This document shows positions 8,985 through 17,639 of a stretch of 64,000 bases of DNA, in pieces. The stretch covers positions 618,977-682,976 of the forward strand of contig NZ_LMCQ01000012.1 of assembly GCF_001424835.1 (NCBI RefSeq). Reading direction: 5' to 3'. A program made the position numbers and the translations under genes. The stretch is from Variovorax sp. Root318D1. GTDB lineage: Bacteria > Pseudomonadota > Gammaproteobacteria > Burkholderiales > Burkholderiaceae_C. The stretch's first letter is position 1. Every line of letters starts with the position of its first letter. Under the pieces are notes generated by a model. It ran no database searches, was not told the DNA's origin, and saw nothing but the letters and a program-made list of their open reading frames with translations.

Positions 8985-9974
8985 TCAAAGATTGAAGTAC
9001 CAGCGGATCGAGTGGAAGAAGATGGGCGCGGCGAAGCACAGCGCATCGACGCGGTCGAGCAGGCCGTTCGCACCCGTGACGCCCGCGCCCTTCTTGCCCC
9101 AGTTGGGAATGCCGCGGTCGCGCTTGAGCGCCTTCATCACCAGGTGGCCCATCGAGCCCGCGATGCAGGCGATGACCGACACCGCGAGCGCCTGGCCAAA
9201 CTTGAAAGGCGTGATGAACGAGAACAGCGCGCCCACCAGGCTGGCCACCCCGATGCCGATGCCCCAGCTGGTCCAGTTGAAGCTGCGGCTCACGTTGGGC
9301 GCGAAGGGCTTGCGCTGCGTGCGGCGCGAGATCACGTGCTGCACCAGCACCGAGGTCTGCACCACGAACACCAGGAAGAACACGAGAAAGGCGCTCTTGC
9401 CCTCATAGCCCGGAAAGCTCAGGAGCAGCAGCGCCGGCACATGGCTCATGCCGTAGACGCAGACCATGATGCCCCACTGCAATTTGGCGTTGCGCTCGAG
9501 AAAATGGCTGGGGTCGTCGGCCAGCGCGCTCGCGACCGGGATCGCAAGGAACACGTAGACCGGGATGAACACGGTGAACAGGTCGAAGCGCGCGGTGGCC
9601 ACGAGCCAGAACTGGATCGGCAACACAACGAAGAATGCCAGGATCAGGCTGCGGTGGTCGCCGCGGCGTGTGGGCGAGAGGGTGATGAACTCGCGCAGCG
9701 CGAAGAAGGCGATGAGTGCGAACAGCACGGTGGCCACCGTTTCGCCCAAGGCCCAGCCGACCCAGAACACGATCACCATGAACCAGGTGGTGCCCAGCAG
9801 TTTTCGGTAGTGCGCCAGCTCGGCTTGCCACGTGGCGTCGTGCACTGGGTTGCGGCGTTCCCTGAAGCTCAGCAAGAGCGCCGTTGTGCTGGCGATCACG
9901 AGCAGCCCGAAGACGATGAGAAACAGGGTCGCGACTTGCTGGGTCGGGGTGAGGCTGCGCAGGAACTGGTTCAT
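8985..9974 (-). CDS. CdsA-family phosphatidate cytidylyltransferase-like membrane protein
   Basis: This 329-residue protein has about eight hydrophobic segments and ends with a CDP-diacylglycerol synthase-like signature. Typical CdsA enzymes make CDP-diacylglycerol from phosphatidate and CTP in the inner membrane. In the C-terminal motif the KR pair is at 284-285 and the final DRVD is at 307-310. However, the usual KD pair after KR and the HGG before DR are replaced (DRGIPNW and GANG). It may therefore be a diverged paralogue rather than the housekeeping enzyme. It follows the acyltransferase gene after 13 bases, which supports a role in phospholipid synthesis. Confidence 0.8.
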   Translation of the reverse strand: MNQFLRSLTPTQQVATLFLIVFGLLVIASTTALLLSFRERRNPVHDATWQAELAHYRKLLGTTWFMVIVFWVGWALGETVATVLFALIAFFALREFITLSPTRRGDHRSLILAFFVVLPIQFWLVATARFDLFTVFIPVYVFLAIPVASALADDPSHFLERNAKLQWGIMVCVYGMSHVPALLLLSFPGYEGKSAFLVFFLVFVVQTSVLVQHVISRRTQRKPFAPNVSRSFNWTSWGIGIGVASLVGALFSFITPFKFGQALAVSVIACIAGSMGHLVMKALKRDRGIPNWGKKGAGVTGANGLLDRVDALCFAAPIFFHSIRWYFNL

Positions 9975-9987
9975 CGCAAGGTTCCGC

Positions 9988-10875
9988 TCAGACGTCGCGC
10001 AATGCGATCACGGCGGCACGCGCGCGATCGAGAAAAGGGCGGCGCTCTTCGCCTTCTTCGACGCGAATCGGCGCGCCGAAAGTGACGGAGCACAGGATCG
10101 GCACCGGCACGATCTCGCCCTTGGGCATGACGCGCTGCACGTTGTCGATCCAGGCCGGCACCAGCACCACCTCGGGAAACATGGTCGCGAGCGTGTAGAG
10201 GCCCGACTTGAACTTCTGCGGCTCCCCGGTGTGGCCGCGCGTGCCTTCTGGAAAGATGATGATCGAGTCGCCGCTGCGCAGCGCCTCCACCAGCGGTGCG
10301 AGCGGATCGGACGCGGGCGGCTCCGTTGCTTCCATGGCCGGCGGCTGAATCGGTGGGGGAGGAGGGGGTGGTGGCGGTGCGGGAAGGTCGAGCCGCCCCT
10401 GCACTTCGCCAACCGCCTCGGGGGTGACATCGACCAGGAACGGCGTCATCGGCAGCAGCGGCTCCATGGAAGGTTCGATTCGCTCGGCTTGCGCTGCAGC
10501 GACGTTGCGCGCAGGTGTTGGCGGAGCCTCGGGCTCTGGCGGCGCGGGTGGCGACGTGGCACCCGCCGGCGCCGTGGCCGCGCGCTCCACATACACCGCG
10601 TTGAACACCTCGGTCGTGATCCAGCGCTTGAACGGTGTGTTGGCCCAGTAGTCGCGCGCCGCAATCGGCCGCGTGATGCTGCGCAACTCTTCGGGCAGCG
10701 CGGCCCAGATCATCACGAGGTCGGCGTGGCTCTGATGGTTGGCGAAATAGATGCGCTGCTCGGCCTTCGGCGGACAGCCATACCAGCGTGCCTGGGCCCC
10801 CGTGAGCAAGCGGACGACCCCCAACAACAACCAACCCGTGAGCTTTGCCAGCATGGGCGCGATGATACGGGGCAT
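9988..10875 (-). CDS. PlsC-like 1-acylglycerol-3-phosphate acyltransferase with Pro-rich insertion
   Basis: The 295-residue product belongs to the lysophosphatidate acyltransferase family. The HX4D catalytic motif is at H47-D52 (NHQSHAD), the acceptor-region VFNAVYVERA segment ends near residue 99, and the FPEGTR motif is at 208-213. Between the last two, residues about 100-190 form an insertion rich in proline and alanine, including nine consecutive prolines at 167-175. Family members usually have only a short loop there. Two starts are possible: ATG 10875, or ATG 10854, which gives MLAKLTGWLL directly at the membrane helix. It is the first gene of a plsC-cdsA-ruvC set. Likely product: phosphatidate at the inner membrane. 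Confidence 0.88.
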   Translation of the reverse strand: MPRIIAPMLAKLTGWLLLGVVRLLTGAQARWYGCPPKAEQRIYFANHQSHADLVMIWAALPEELRSITRPIAARDYWANTPFKRWITTEVFNAVYVERAATAPAGATSPPAPPEPEAPPTPARNVAAAQAERIEPSMEPLLPMTPFLVDVTPEAVGEVQGRLDLPAPPPPPPPPPIQPPAMEATEPPASDPLAPLVEALRSGDSIIIFPEGTRGHTGEPQKFKSGLYTLATMFPEVVLVPAWIDNVQRVMPKGEIVPVPILCSVTFGAPIRVEEGEERRPFLDRARAAVIALRDV

Positions 10876-11299
10876 GCGATGGCGTTTCGATCCTCTTTCT
10901 CTGGTGTGGGCGGTGGCCCTGTTGTTTGTTCTCGTGCTGCTGGCTACCGTCGGCGCGCGCTGGGGCTGGTTGCGGAGTTTCTTCGGCGACGTGCTGGCCG
11001 TGGCGTGGGTCTATCTTGTCTTCAAGAGCTTCGTTGCCGCGCGCGTGCTGCCGCTGGCGCTGGCGGCGCTCGGTGTGGGCCTGGCGGTCGAACTGGGGCA
11101 GTTCCTGGCATCGGCCTGGCACCTGCACATTCCGAACCGTGCCCTGCGCATCGTGCTCGGCAGCACAGCCGACTGGTGGGATGTGCTGGCCTACGTGATC
11201 GGCTTCGCGGCCGTGCTGGCCATCGAGGCGGTGTGCGGCGCCGTCAGGGCAGCTCGGCCGCCGACATCCGCGCCACGATGGTCGAAGCCCGCCCGTTGA
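10874..11299 (+). CDS. DUF2809 family integral membrane protein
   Basis: The 141-residue product from ATG 10874 has four hydrophobic segments and the family hallmarks of DUF2809: a FFGDVLAV segment in the second helix, AVELGQFL in the third, and LGSTADWWDVLAYVIG near the C-terminus. Function is unknown in the literature I know. In-frame ATGs at 10853 and 10862 would add a few residues; 10874 gives the usual MRWRF-like start. The start lies inside the palindrome GCATGC that also holds the possible start of the divergent acyltransferase gene. Its 3' end overlaps the mtgA end convergently by 56 bases. Confidence 0.8.
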   Translation: MRWRFDPLSLVWAVALLFVLVLLATVGARWGWLRSFFGDVLAVAWVYLVFKSFVAARVLPLALAALGVGLAVELGQFLASAWHLHIPNRALRIVLGSTADWWDVLAYVIGFAAVLAIEAVCGAVRAARPPTSAPRWSKPAR

Positions 11300-11987
11300 G
11301 ATAGGACGAGCCGACCCTGCGCTCGAAGAACTTCGGGCTCGGCAGCATCACGGCCAGGCGCGCAGCCTCGCCGGCGCTCAAGCGCGAAGCGGGTTTCCTG
11401 AAGTAGTACTGCGCCGCCGCCTCGGCGCCGAACACGCCTTCGCCCCATTCGACGTTGTTGAGATAGATTTCGAGGATGCGGCGCTTGTCGAGCAGCACCT
11501 CGAGCAGCGTGGCGAGCACCAGTTCCTGGCCTTTGCGCAGCAGCGTGCGCTCGCCGGAGAGCAGCAGGTTCTTCGCGAGCTGCTGCGTGATGGTGGAGCC
11601 GCCTCGCAATTGCACCGGGCGCACCGGCTTGCCGCGGGCAATGGCACGCGCCGCGCGACGGGCGGCAAGCTCCTCGGCCTTGGCGTTGCGCTGCCGCGCG
11701 CGCTCGATGGCTTCCCATTCCACGCCGTTGTGGTCGATGAAATCGGCATCCTCGCTGGCGATGACGGCACGCTTGAGGTTGTCGCTGATCTGCGTGTAGG
11801 GCACCCATTCCTGGCGCCATGCGCCCTTGCTGCCCTGGTGAATGGCGATCTGCCAGGCTTCGGAGCGCTGGAATGCGGTGCTCTGCGGATCGACCACCGC
11901 CATGGCCGCGATGCGCGCCACGAAGAAGAGCTCCATCGCCAGGCCCGCCAACAGCAGGCAGGCGACCAGGCGCAGCAGGCCCCTCAT
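11244..11987 (-). CDS. mtgA: MtgA, monofunctional peptidoglycan glycosyltransferase
   Basis: This 247-residue GT51 enzyme polymerises lipid II into glycan strands at the periplasmic face of the inner membrane. It has one N-terminal membrane helix (about residues 5-30), the catalytic ASEDADFIDHNG motif with E79, the GGSTITQQLAKNL motif, and the later LNNVEWGEGVFGAEAAA segment. The ATG at 11987 overlaps the aroE stop by 4 bases and gives the expected short cytoplasmic tail. It is the last gene of the yqiA-rnb-tonB-aroE-mtgA run on this strand. Confidence 0.96.
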   Translation of the reverse strand: MRGLLRLVACLLLAGLAMELFFVARIAAMAVVDPQSTAFQRSEAWQIAIHQGSKGAWRQEWVPYTQISDNLKRAVIASEDADFIDHNGVEWEAIERARQRNAKAEELAARRAARAIARGKPVRPVQLRGGSTITQQLAKNLLLSGERTLLRKGQELVLATLLEVLLDKRRILEIYLNNVEWGEGVFGAEAAAQYYFRKPASRLSAGEAARLAVMLPSPKFFERRVGSSYLNGRASTIVARMSAAELP

Positions 11988-12841
11988 TGGCCGGCGGCGA
12001 GCGAGGCGCGCAGTTCGGCCAGCACCTGTGCGGCGGGCGGGCGCACGCCGCGCCAGATCTCGAAAGCCTCGGCCGCCTGCTCGACCAGCATGCCCAGCCC
12101 GTCGCGCGGTACGCCGCCGTGCGCTTCGGCCCAGGCCATGAAACCGGCGGCGGCGGGGCCGTACATCAAGTCGACCGCGAGCGCACCCGTGCGCAGCACC
12201 TGCGCGCGCACCGGCACCCCGTCGCCTGCGAGGCTGGAAGCGGTGGCATTGACCACCACGTCGAAATTGCCGGGCACCTCGTCGAGCGCCCAGGCTTCGA
12301 GCGCGGCGCCGCGCTGCAGGGCCAGGGCGGCATGGCGCTGTACCAGGGCCATCGCCTTGCCGACAGTCCGGTTGGCTACCACGATGCGGGAGACTCCCGC
12401 ATCGAGCAGCGGCCCGAGCACGCCAGCGGCCGCGCCGCCCGCGCCGATGAGCAGCAGCTCGCAACCTGCGAGCGGCACGGCGGCGTTGCGCACAATGTCG
12501 TTGACGAGGCCGATGCCGTCGGTGTTGTCCGCATGGATGCTGCCGTCGGCTTCGAAGCGCAGCGTGTTGACCGCTTGAGCGAGCAGGGCGCGCTCGCTGG
12601 TGTGCTGCGCAATGGCGGCGGCGTCGAACTTGAAGGGGACGGTCACGTTGCAGCCGCGCGCCGTGTCGCCGCGCTCGGCGGCCTCGCGCCTGAAGCTTGC
12701 AACGCCTTCGGCAAAAGCGCCAATCGGCACGAGGCGGCGGCTGTAGTTCATCTGCTGGCCGCAGAGTTCGGCAAACCGGGCATGGATGCGGGGCGAGCGG
12801 CTGTGCTCGACGGGGTTGCCCATTACGCAGTACAGGTCCAT
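11984..12841 (-). CDS. aroE: AroE, shikimate dehydrogenase
   Basis: AroE reduces 3-dehydroshikimate to shikimate with NADPH in the common aromatic pathway. The 285-residue protein shows the shikimate-binding SRSP motif at residues 14-17, NVTVPFK with the catalytic lysine K71, an NTDG motif near 107, and the dinucleotide-binding GAGGAAAGV near 133. Length is normal. DAHP synthase, the first enzyme of the same pathway, is encoded at 25188-26306 but in a separate unit. The 3' end overlaps mtgA by 4 bases. Confidence 0.97.
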   Translation of the reverse strand: MDLYCVMGNPVEHSRSPRIHARFAELCGQQMNYSRRLVPIGAFAEGVASFRREAAERGDTARGCNVTVPFKFDAAAIAQHTSERALLAQAVNTLRFEADGSIHADNTDGIGLVNDIVRNAAVPLAGCELLLIGAGGAAAGVLGPLLDAGVSRIVVANRTVGKAMALVQRHAALALQRGAALEAWALDEVPGNFDVVVNATASSLAGDGVPVRAQVLRTGALAVDLMYGPAAAGFMAWAEAHGGVPRDGLGMLVEQAAEAFEIWRGVRPPAAQVLAELRASLAAGQ

Positions 12842-12880
12842 GGCGCCGTGATTCGCTGTTGTCGCGGTTGCTTCTGCCGC

Positions 12881-13732
12881 TTATTGGGAGGAGAGCTCGA
12901 TGGTCTCGTCGCGCGTGAACTTGAAGCGCGACTGCAGCACGATCTGGTCGGTTTCTTTTCGCATCGCGCCGGTGAACTTGCCGAAGTTGCCGATGCTGAG
13001 CACGATGGCCTTGGCGCGGCGGTCCAGGGTGGTGTCGCCCGAGCTTTCATCCACCACGGTGTCGAGCAGCTTGCCGTCGTGATTGATGGTGATCGTCATC
13101 TTGAGCTCGCCATAGAGCTTCTTGCCGGCCGCGGTGGGGAAGTTCTCGGTGCCCCGCAGCTCGATGCGGCGGCGCAGCGTGTCCACGTAGATGGCATAGG
13201 CCGCTTCGCGCGTGGAGGGGCTCAGGTAGCGCTTCTTGGGCCGTGCGTTTTCTTCGTTCACGCGCCGTTCGATCTCGGCCAGCAGCTCCACCATCTGGCG
13301 CCGCTTTTCCTCGCGCGCCACGGCTTCCTTCGGATCGCCCGAGGCGCGCGGTTCGGGTGCGGGCATGGCGGCGAGGTCGCGCTTGAGTTGCGCGAGCAGC
13401 TGCATCTGCTGGGCCTGCATGGCCTCGACCTGGCGCCGCGCCTCTTCGATCGAATCTCCCACAGCGGTGAAGCTCGACGGCGGCAACGGGCTGGTGGCGC
13501 GGCCCCGTTCGAGGTCACCACCGCCCGCGAGCGAGGTCTGCGCCACCACGCGCGTCTTGGCGTCGGGCTTGTCATGGGTCTTGCTGTTGACCAGGATCAC
13601 CTCGAGCGGCGTTTCGCTGAAGACCCGGTTGAACGATTCAGGGTCGACGAAGCGCACCGCAAGAAGCGCTGCATGCACGATGACCGACACGCCGAGTGCG
13701 ATCTGCAGCGTGCTCAGATCCCTGAAGTTCAT
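12881..13732 (-). CDS. TonB-family energy transducer-like protein
   Basis: The 283-residue product has an N-terminal membrane anchor at about residues 8-27. A helical, Glu/Arg/Gln-rich middle (about 90-165) is probably a coiled coil across the periplasm. The C-terminal domain (about 185-275) has the YxxxLRRRIELRGTENFP and ITINHDGKLLDTVVDESSG pattern of TonB C-terminal domains. No exbB or exbD is nearby and no classical Pro-Lys tract is present, so it may be a dedicated TonB paralogue. It lies between the RNase II-type gene and aroE. Confidence 0.85.
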   Translation of the reverse strand: MNFRDLSTLQIALGVSVIVHAALLAVRFVDPESFNRVFSETPLEVILVNSKTHDKPDAKTRVVAQTSLAGGGDLERGRATSPLPPSSFTAVGDSIEEARRQVEAMQAQQMQLLAQLKRDLAAMPAPEPRASGDPKEAVAREEKRRQMVELLAEIERRVNEENARPKKRYLSPSTREAAYAIYVDTLRRRIELRGTENFPTAAGKKLYGELKMTITINHDGKLLDTVVDESSGDTTLDRRAKAIVLSIGNFGKFTGAMRKETDQIVLQSRFKFTRDETIELSSQ

Positions 13733-13814
13733 GGACGACGGTCCTCCAGGCTGATTGAATGGCCTCTGCCCTGCGGGCTGCGGTGCTGGGCACTTTCGGT
13801 TGGCCGGGCGGTGC

Positions 13815-15878
13815 TCATGCCGGCGTGTTCTCGGGTGCCGCCTCGCTGTCGGTCAGGTCGACGGCAATGGCGATGGGGCCCGCGACTTCTTCCAGCTCTT
13901 CGTCGCCGCTTTCTTCTTCCTCGGCGGCGGCATCGGCCTTGGGCGCATCGAGGCGCTCGAGCACCGTGCCGTGCACGTCGAGCGCGATTTCATCGATCTC
14001 GCCGAGCTTCACGCGCAGGCGCGCACCGCGCTCCTGCTGGCCCGCGACCGGAAACACCAGCGGCAGCGTGTCGGCACGCACCAGCGCGCCGTTCTGGATG
14101 TCCTTGATGACGGTCGCCTCGAGCTCGGTAATGCCCTGCTGCTGCAGGTACTTGAGCGTCCAGAAGCGTTCCATGCCGCCTTGGTAGCCGTTGTAGGTCG
14201 CGTAGGCGGCGTCGAAGCCCGAGAGGATCGAGAACAGGTCGGCATCCTTCGGCTTGAAGGGCGCGGCCAGTGCGGCGGTCTTGCCGTGGCGCGCGGCCGC
14301 GATGATCTGCCACTGGTTCACGAGATCGGTGTAGCGGCGCAGCGGCGAGGTGCTCCAGGCATAGCTCTTCACGCCCAGGCCCGCGTGCGGCAGCGCCCGG
14401 GTGCCCATGCGCACCTTGATGCCGGGCGCCAGGCTGGCCTGGCTGCGGTAGAGCCCGGGCACGCCGAGTTCACCGAGCCAGCCGCCCCAGCTGCTGTTGG
14501 CCAGGATCATTGCTTCGGACACGATCAAGTCGAGCGGCGCGCCGCGCTGGCGCGTGGTGATCTGCACCTGCTCGTTGCCGTTCGGCTCGCCTTCGTTGCC
14601 GACGAGGCGGAAGTTGTAGTCAGGCCGGTTGAAATTTTCGGGCTTGCCGCGCACCACTTCGCGCTGGGCCTTGAGCTGCTTCGCGAGACGAAACAGGAAA
14701 GAGAGCGGAGCGCGCAGCTTCGCTGCGGCTTCGGGCGTGTTCCCGCTCGTGAACGAGGCGTCTTCGAGCCAGGGCTGCGTAATGACGCTGTCGAGCTGGT
14801 CGTGCCGCAGGTTGGCCACGATGGGCACGCGTTCGAGTTTCGTCTCGCTCGATTGCAGCTCCAGCGTGGCTTCGTCGAAGCGCACATAGAGCGACACCGC
14901 GGGCCGATCGCCGCCTTCCAGCAGCGTATAGGCGTTGACCACCTCGTCGGGCAGCATCGTGATCTTGTAGCCCGGCATGTAGACCGTGGACATGCGATTG
15001 CGCGCCACCTGGTCGATAGGGCTGCCCGGCGTCAGCGCCAAGCCGGGCGCCGCGATGTGGATGCCCACCGTGACGGTGCCGCTGCCCAGGCCCTGCACCG
15101 ACAGCGCATCGTCGATTTCAGTCGTTTGCGAATCGTCGATCGAGAATGCCTCTACGCCCACGGCAAGCGGCAGGTCGTCCACGATGGCCGGTGCGGCGAG
15201 CGCCGGGAACCCGGTGCCCTTGGGGAAGTTCTCGAACAGGAAGCGGCGCCAGTGGAACTGGTAGGGCGAGTCGATGGCGCCGGCGCGCTCCAGCAAATCG
15301 AGCGGCGGGCGCTGCGTGGCGCGCGCGGCATCGACCACGGCCTTGTATTCGGGCGCATTCTTGTCCGGCTTGAACAGGATCTTGTAGAGCTGCTCGCGGA
15401 TCGGCGGCGGGCACACGCCCTCGGCCAACTGCCCGGCCCACTCGACGATCTGTGCCTGGATGACCTTTTTCTTCTCGATGGCTGCCAGCGCCTGCTGCAG
15501 GATCTCGGCGGGCGCCTTCTTGAAGCGCCCCTTGCCGGCGCGGCGAAAGTAGTGTGGCGCCTCGAAAAGCGCGAACAGCGCGGCGGCCTGCTGCGCAAGC
15601 GTGGGCTTGTCGCTGAAATAGTCGGATGCAAGATCGCCGAAGCCGAACTCCCCCTCCGGCGCAAATTCCCAGGCCAGATCGAGGTCCATCGCGGCGGCAA
15701 GGGCGCGCGCTTCTGCGATCAGCTCGGCAGGCGCCGGCTTCTCGAAACGAAGGACGATATTGGCGCCCTTGACCTTGACGCGCTTGCCGGTGTCGAGCTC
15801 GACCTGCGCCGATGCTTCGGCCTCCGACAGCACGCGGCCGCCGAGGTACTTGCCGGCTTCTTCAAACAATACAAACAT
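13815..15878 (-). CDS. RNase II/R family exoribonuclease (RNB domain)
   Basis: A 687-residue 3'-5' exoribonuclease of the RNB family. The catalytic core is recognised by SIDDSQTTEIDDALSV, with the clustered aspartates that bind the metal ions, and by the later STSPLRRYTDLVNQWQI segment. The N-terminus MFVLFEEAGKYLGGRV is the typical start of this betaproteobacterial type. The C-terminus is an acidic tail of about 45 residues. The reading frame stays open far upstream, but ATG 15878 is chosen because the upstream frame overlaps yqiA. It is probably co-transcribed with yqiA, 65 bases before it. Confidence 0.93.
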   Translation of the reverse strand: MFVLFEEAGKYLGGRVLSEAEASAQVELDTGKRVKVKGANIVLRFEKPAPAELIAEARALAAAMDLDLAWEFAPEGEFGFGDLASDYFSDKPTLAQQAAALFALFEAPHYFRRAGKGRFKKAPAEILQQALAAIEKKKVIQAQIVEWAGQLAEGVCPPPIREQLYKILFKPDKNAPEYKAVVDAARATQRPPLDLLERAGAIDSPYQFHWRRFLFENFPKGTGFPALAAPAIVDDLPLAVGVEAFSIDDSQTTEIDDALSVQGLGSGTVTVGIHIAAPGLALTPGSPIDQVARNRMSTVYMPGYKITMLPDEVVNAYTLLEGGDRPAVSLYVRFDEATLELQSSETKLERVPIVANLRHDQLDSVITQPWLEDASFTSGNTPEAAAKLRAPLSFLFRLAKQLKAQREVVRGKPENFNRPDYNFRLVGNEGEPNGNEQVQITTRQRGAPLDLIVSEAMILANSSWGGWLGELGVPGLYRSQASLAPGIKVRMGTRALPHAGLGVKSYAWSTSPLRRYTDLVNQWQIIAAARHGKTAALAAPFKPKDADLFSILSGFDAAYATYNGYQGGMERFWTLKYLQQQGITELEATVIKDIQNGALVRADTLPLVFPVAGQQERGARLRVKLGEIDEIALDVHGTVLERLDAPKADAAAEEEESGDEELEEVAGPIAIAVDLTDSEAAPENTPA

Positions 15879-15943
15879 GCCAGGATTGTCCCAGACTTGG
15901 ACACCCCCAGGCCTGGCCGCTTCCGCGGCGTCTTGCAGGAGCG

Positions 15944-16537
15944 TCAGATGGGATTGATGAACGCCATCACGTCGTCGAGGTGGTTTTCCTCGAAATCCGA
16001 CAGCGCATGGTCGCCGCCCTCGAGCAGCTTGATGTTGCTGTCGGGGTAGCGCGCCGAGGTTTCGTGCCAGTCGAGCGCCTCGTCGCCCTTGGCGATGATG
16101 GCCAGCACGCGCTCCGGGCGCGTGAGCGCACCGACTTCCATGGTGCGCAGCTCCTGGATGTACTCCGGCCGAAAGTAGAAATGCTCGGCCGGATCTTGCC
16201 AGGTGGTCTGGTCGCCGATGTAGAGCGCGAGGTCGCGCGCGGGATGCACTGCCGGGTTGAGCAGAACTGTGCGGCATCGCGTCATGCCCGCCACATAGGT
16301 GGCATAGAAACCGCCGAGCGAGGAGCCCACCACCGCCATCGACTTGCGCGGCCAGTCCGCAATGCCCTTCATGATCATGTCGATGGCTTCGCGCGGAGAA
16401 GGAGGCAGCTGCGGGCACCACCACTGCAGGTTGGGATGCTCCCGTGCCACGCGCTGTGCCATGAGCCGCGCCTTGGTCGAACGGGGCGAGGAGCGGAATC
16501 CGTGCAGGTACAACAGATGAGTGGTTTGCGGGTCCAT
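15944..16537 (-). CDS. YqiA-type alpha/beta-hydrolase esterase
   Basis: The 197-residue product is an alpha/beta hydrolase of the YqiA/UPF0227 type. It starts with the strand-loop LLYLHGFRSSPRSTKA, carries the nucleophile elbow GSSLG with S73, an acid candidate in IAKGDEALDW and a histidine in GGDHALSDF. These fit a Ser-Asp-His triad. Its natural ester substrate is unknown. ATG 16537 is selected because it gives the canonical MDPQTTHLLYLHGF start; the frame upstream lacks similarity. It is the first gene of the run that continues through rnb, tonB-like, aroE and mtgA. Confidence 0.9.
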   Translation of the reverse strand: MDPQTTHLLYLHGFRSSPRSTKARLMAQRVAREHPNLQWWCPQLPPSPREAIDMIMKGIADWPRKSMAVVGSSLGGFYATYVAGMTRCRTVLLNPAVHPARDLALYIGDQTTWQDPAEHFYFRPEYIQELRTMEVGALTRPERVLAIIAKGDEALDWHETSARYPDSNIKLLEGGDHALSDFEENHLDDVMAFINPI

Positions 16538-16905
16538 GCGTGGTGGAGACTGAAAGTGGTGCGGTCGAACCAACTCCTTGATAGAAGGAGCGGGGTAATT
16601 TTGCATGAGGTCCGTGCGCACAAGATGCCCTCCGGAGCCCAGGGCTCCGGGATGCGGGCTGCTTGCAGGAACGTGACGGTGTACCACTGTGGTCTCCGGA
16701 TCGCGGGAATTTTCTTTGCTGAATTTGCTTGGGTCTGCCCTCAGGAAATCGAAAGTATTCAACTTGCACCGACGGCGGTTTCCGGTCGAACGGCATGGGT
16801 GACGAGCTCAACTCCAGTTTCGCGATCCGAGAGCGCGCGGGGCATCCCATGAAAACGGGAGGCTTTGCGGCCCTTCGAGCGGGCGCCGAGGCTTATGCTC
16901 GGCCC
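16538..16905. other. 368-bp divergent intergenic region (yqiA / response regulator)
   Basis: No gene of its own is convincing here. The region must hold the promoters for the leftward yqiA operon and the rightward response regulator gene. The regulator frame is open back to 16729, with another ATG at 16849. No clear ribosome binding site favours any one of these, so part of this stretch could be coding. I see no strong sigma70 hexamer pair. Confidence 0.4.
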
Positions 16906-17634
16906 ATGAACATCGAGGCTCTGGATGCGGGAACGACACGCCGTTGGGGCGTGCTCGTCGTCGAGGACGACAGCCGCGCGCGCTCCTTCTTCGAAGCCAG
17001 CGTGCAGCGCAGTCCCAGCCTGTTCTGGCTCGGAAGCGCAGGCACGGTGCAGGAGGCACTGACCTGGCTGGCCCAGACCGCCACCATTCCCGACGTGCTG
17101 CTGGTCGACCTGGGCATGCCCGACGGCAGCGGCCTGGACGTGATCCGCGATGCCGTGGCGCGCTTTCCCGGCTGCGAGCCGCTGGTGATTTCCGTCTTCG
17201 GCGATGAGGAAAACGTGCTCTCCAGCATCGAGGCCGGTGCCGTCGGCTATATCCACAAGGACGCCGCGCCGGAGGACATTGCGCAAACCATCGTCGAGAT
17301 GAAGGCCGGCGCGTCGCCGATCTCGCCCATGATCGCGCGGCGCGTGCTCGCCAAATACCGCAGTCTGCAACTGGCGGGCACCCCCGCCACCGTGGCCGCA
17401 CCTGAGGCAGCCGCCGACAACGCGGCGCCGAGCCTGCTCTCGGCGCGCGAGCACGAGGTGCTCACGCTGATTGCGCGCGGCTTCTCCTATGCGGAGATTG
17501 CGCGGCTCAAGGGGCTGAGCGTTCACACGGTGCAGACGCACATCAAGAATCTCTACGGCAAGCTGGCGGTGCACTCCAAGAGCGAGGCCGTGTTCGAGGC
17601 CACGCGCCTCGGCCTGCTGTCCCACCCGGGCTGA
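16906..17634 (+). CDS. NarL/LuxR-family response regulator
   Basis: This 242-residue regulator has a receiver domain at about residues 14-135, with acidic D21-D22, phospho-acceptor D68 in LLVDLGMPDGSG and K118 in GYIHKDA. A LuxR-type helix-turn-helix covers about 172-236 (LSAREHEVLTLIARGFSYAE and HTVQTHIKNLY). The linker is alanine-rich. It is followed after 5 bases by its likely cognate membrane kinase, giving a two-gene two-component system. Target genes are unknown. The large lipoprotein gene that ends head-on at 19527 is one candidate. The start is uncertain: ATG 16849 or the upstream frame are alternatives. Confidence 0.9.
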   Translation: MNIEALDAGTTRRWGVLVVEDDSRARSFFEASVQRSPSLFWLGSAGTVQEALTWLAQTATIPDVLLVDLGMPDGSGLDVIRDAVARFPGCEPLVISVFGDEENVLSSIEAGAVGYIHKDAAPEDIAQTIVEMKAGASPISPMIARRVLAKYRSLQLAGTPATVAAPEAAADNAAPSLLSAREHEVLTLIARGFSYAEIARLKGLSVHTVQTHIKNLYGKLAVHSKSEAVFEATRLGLLSHPG

Positions 17635-17639
17635 ACCGC

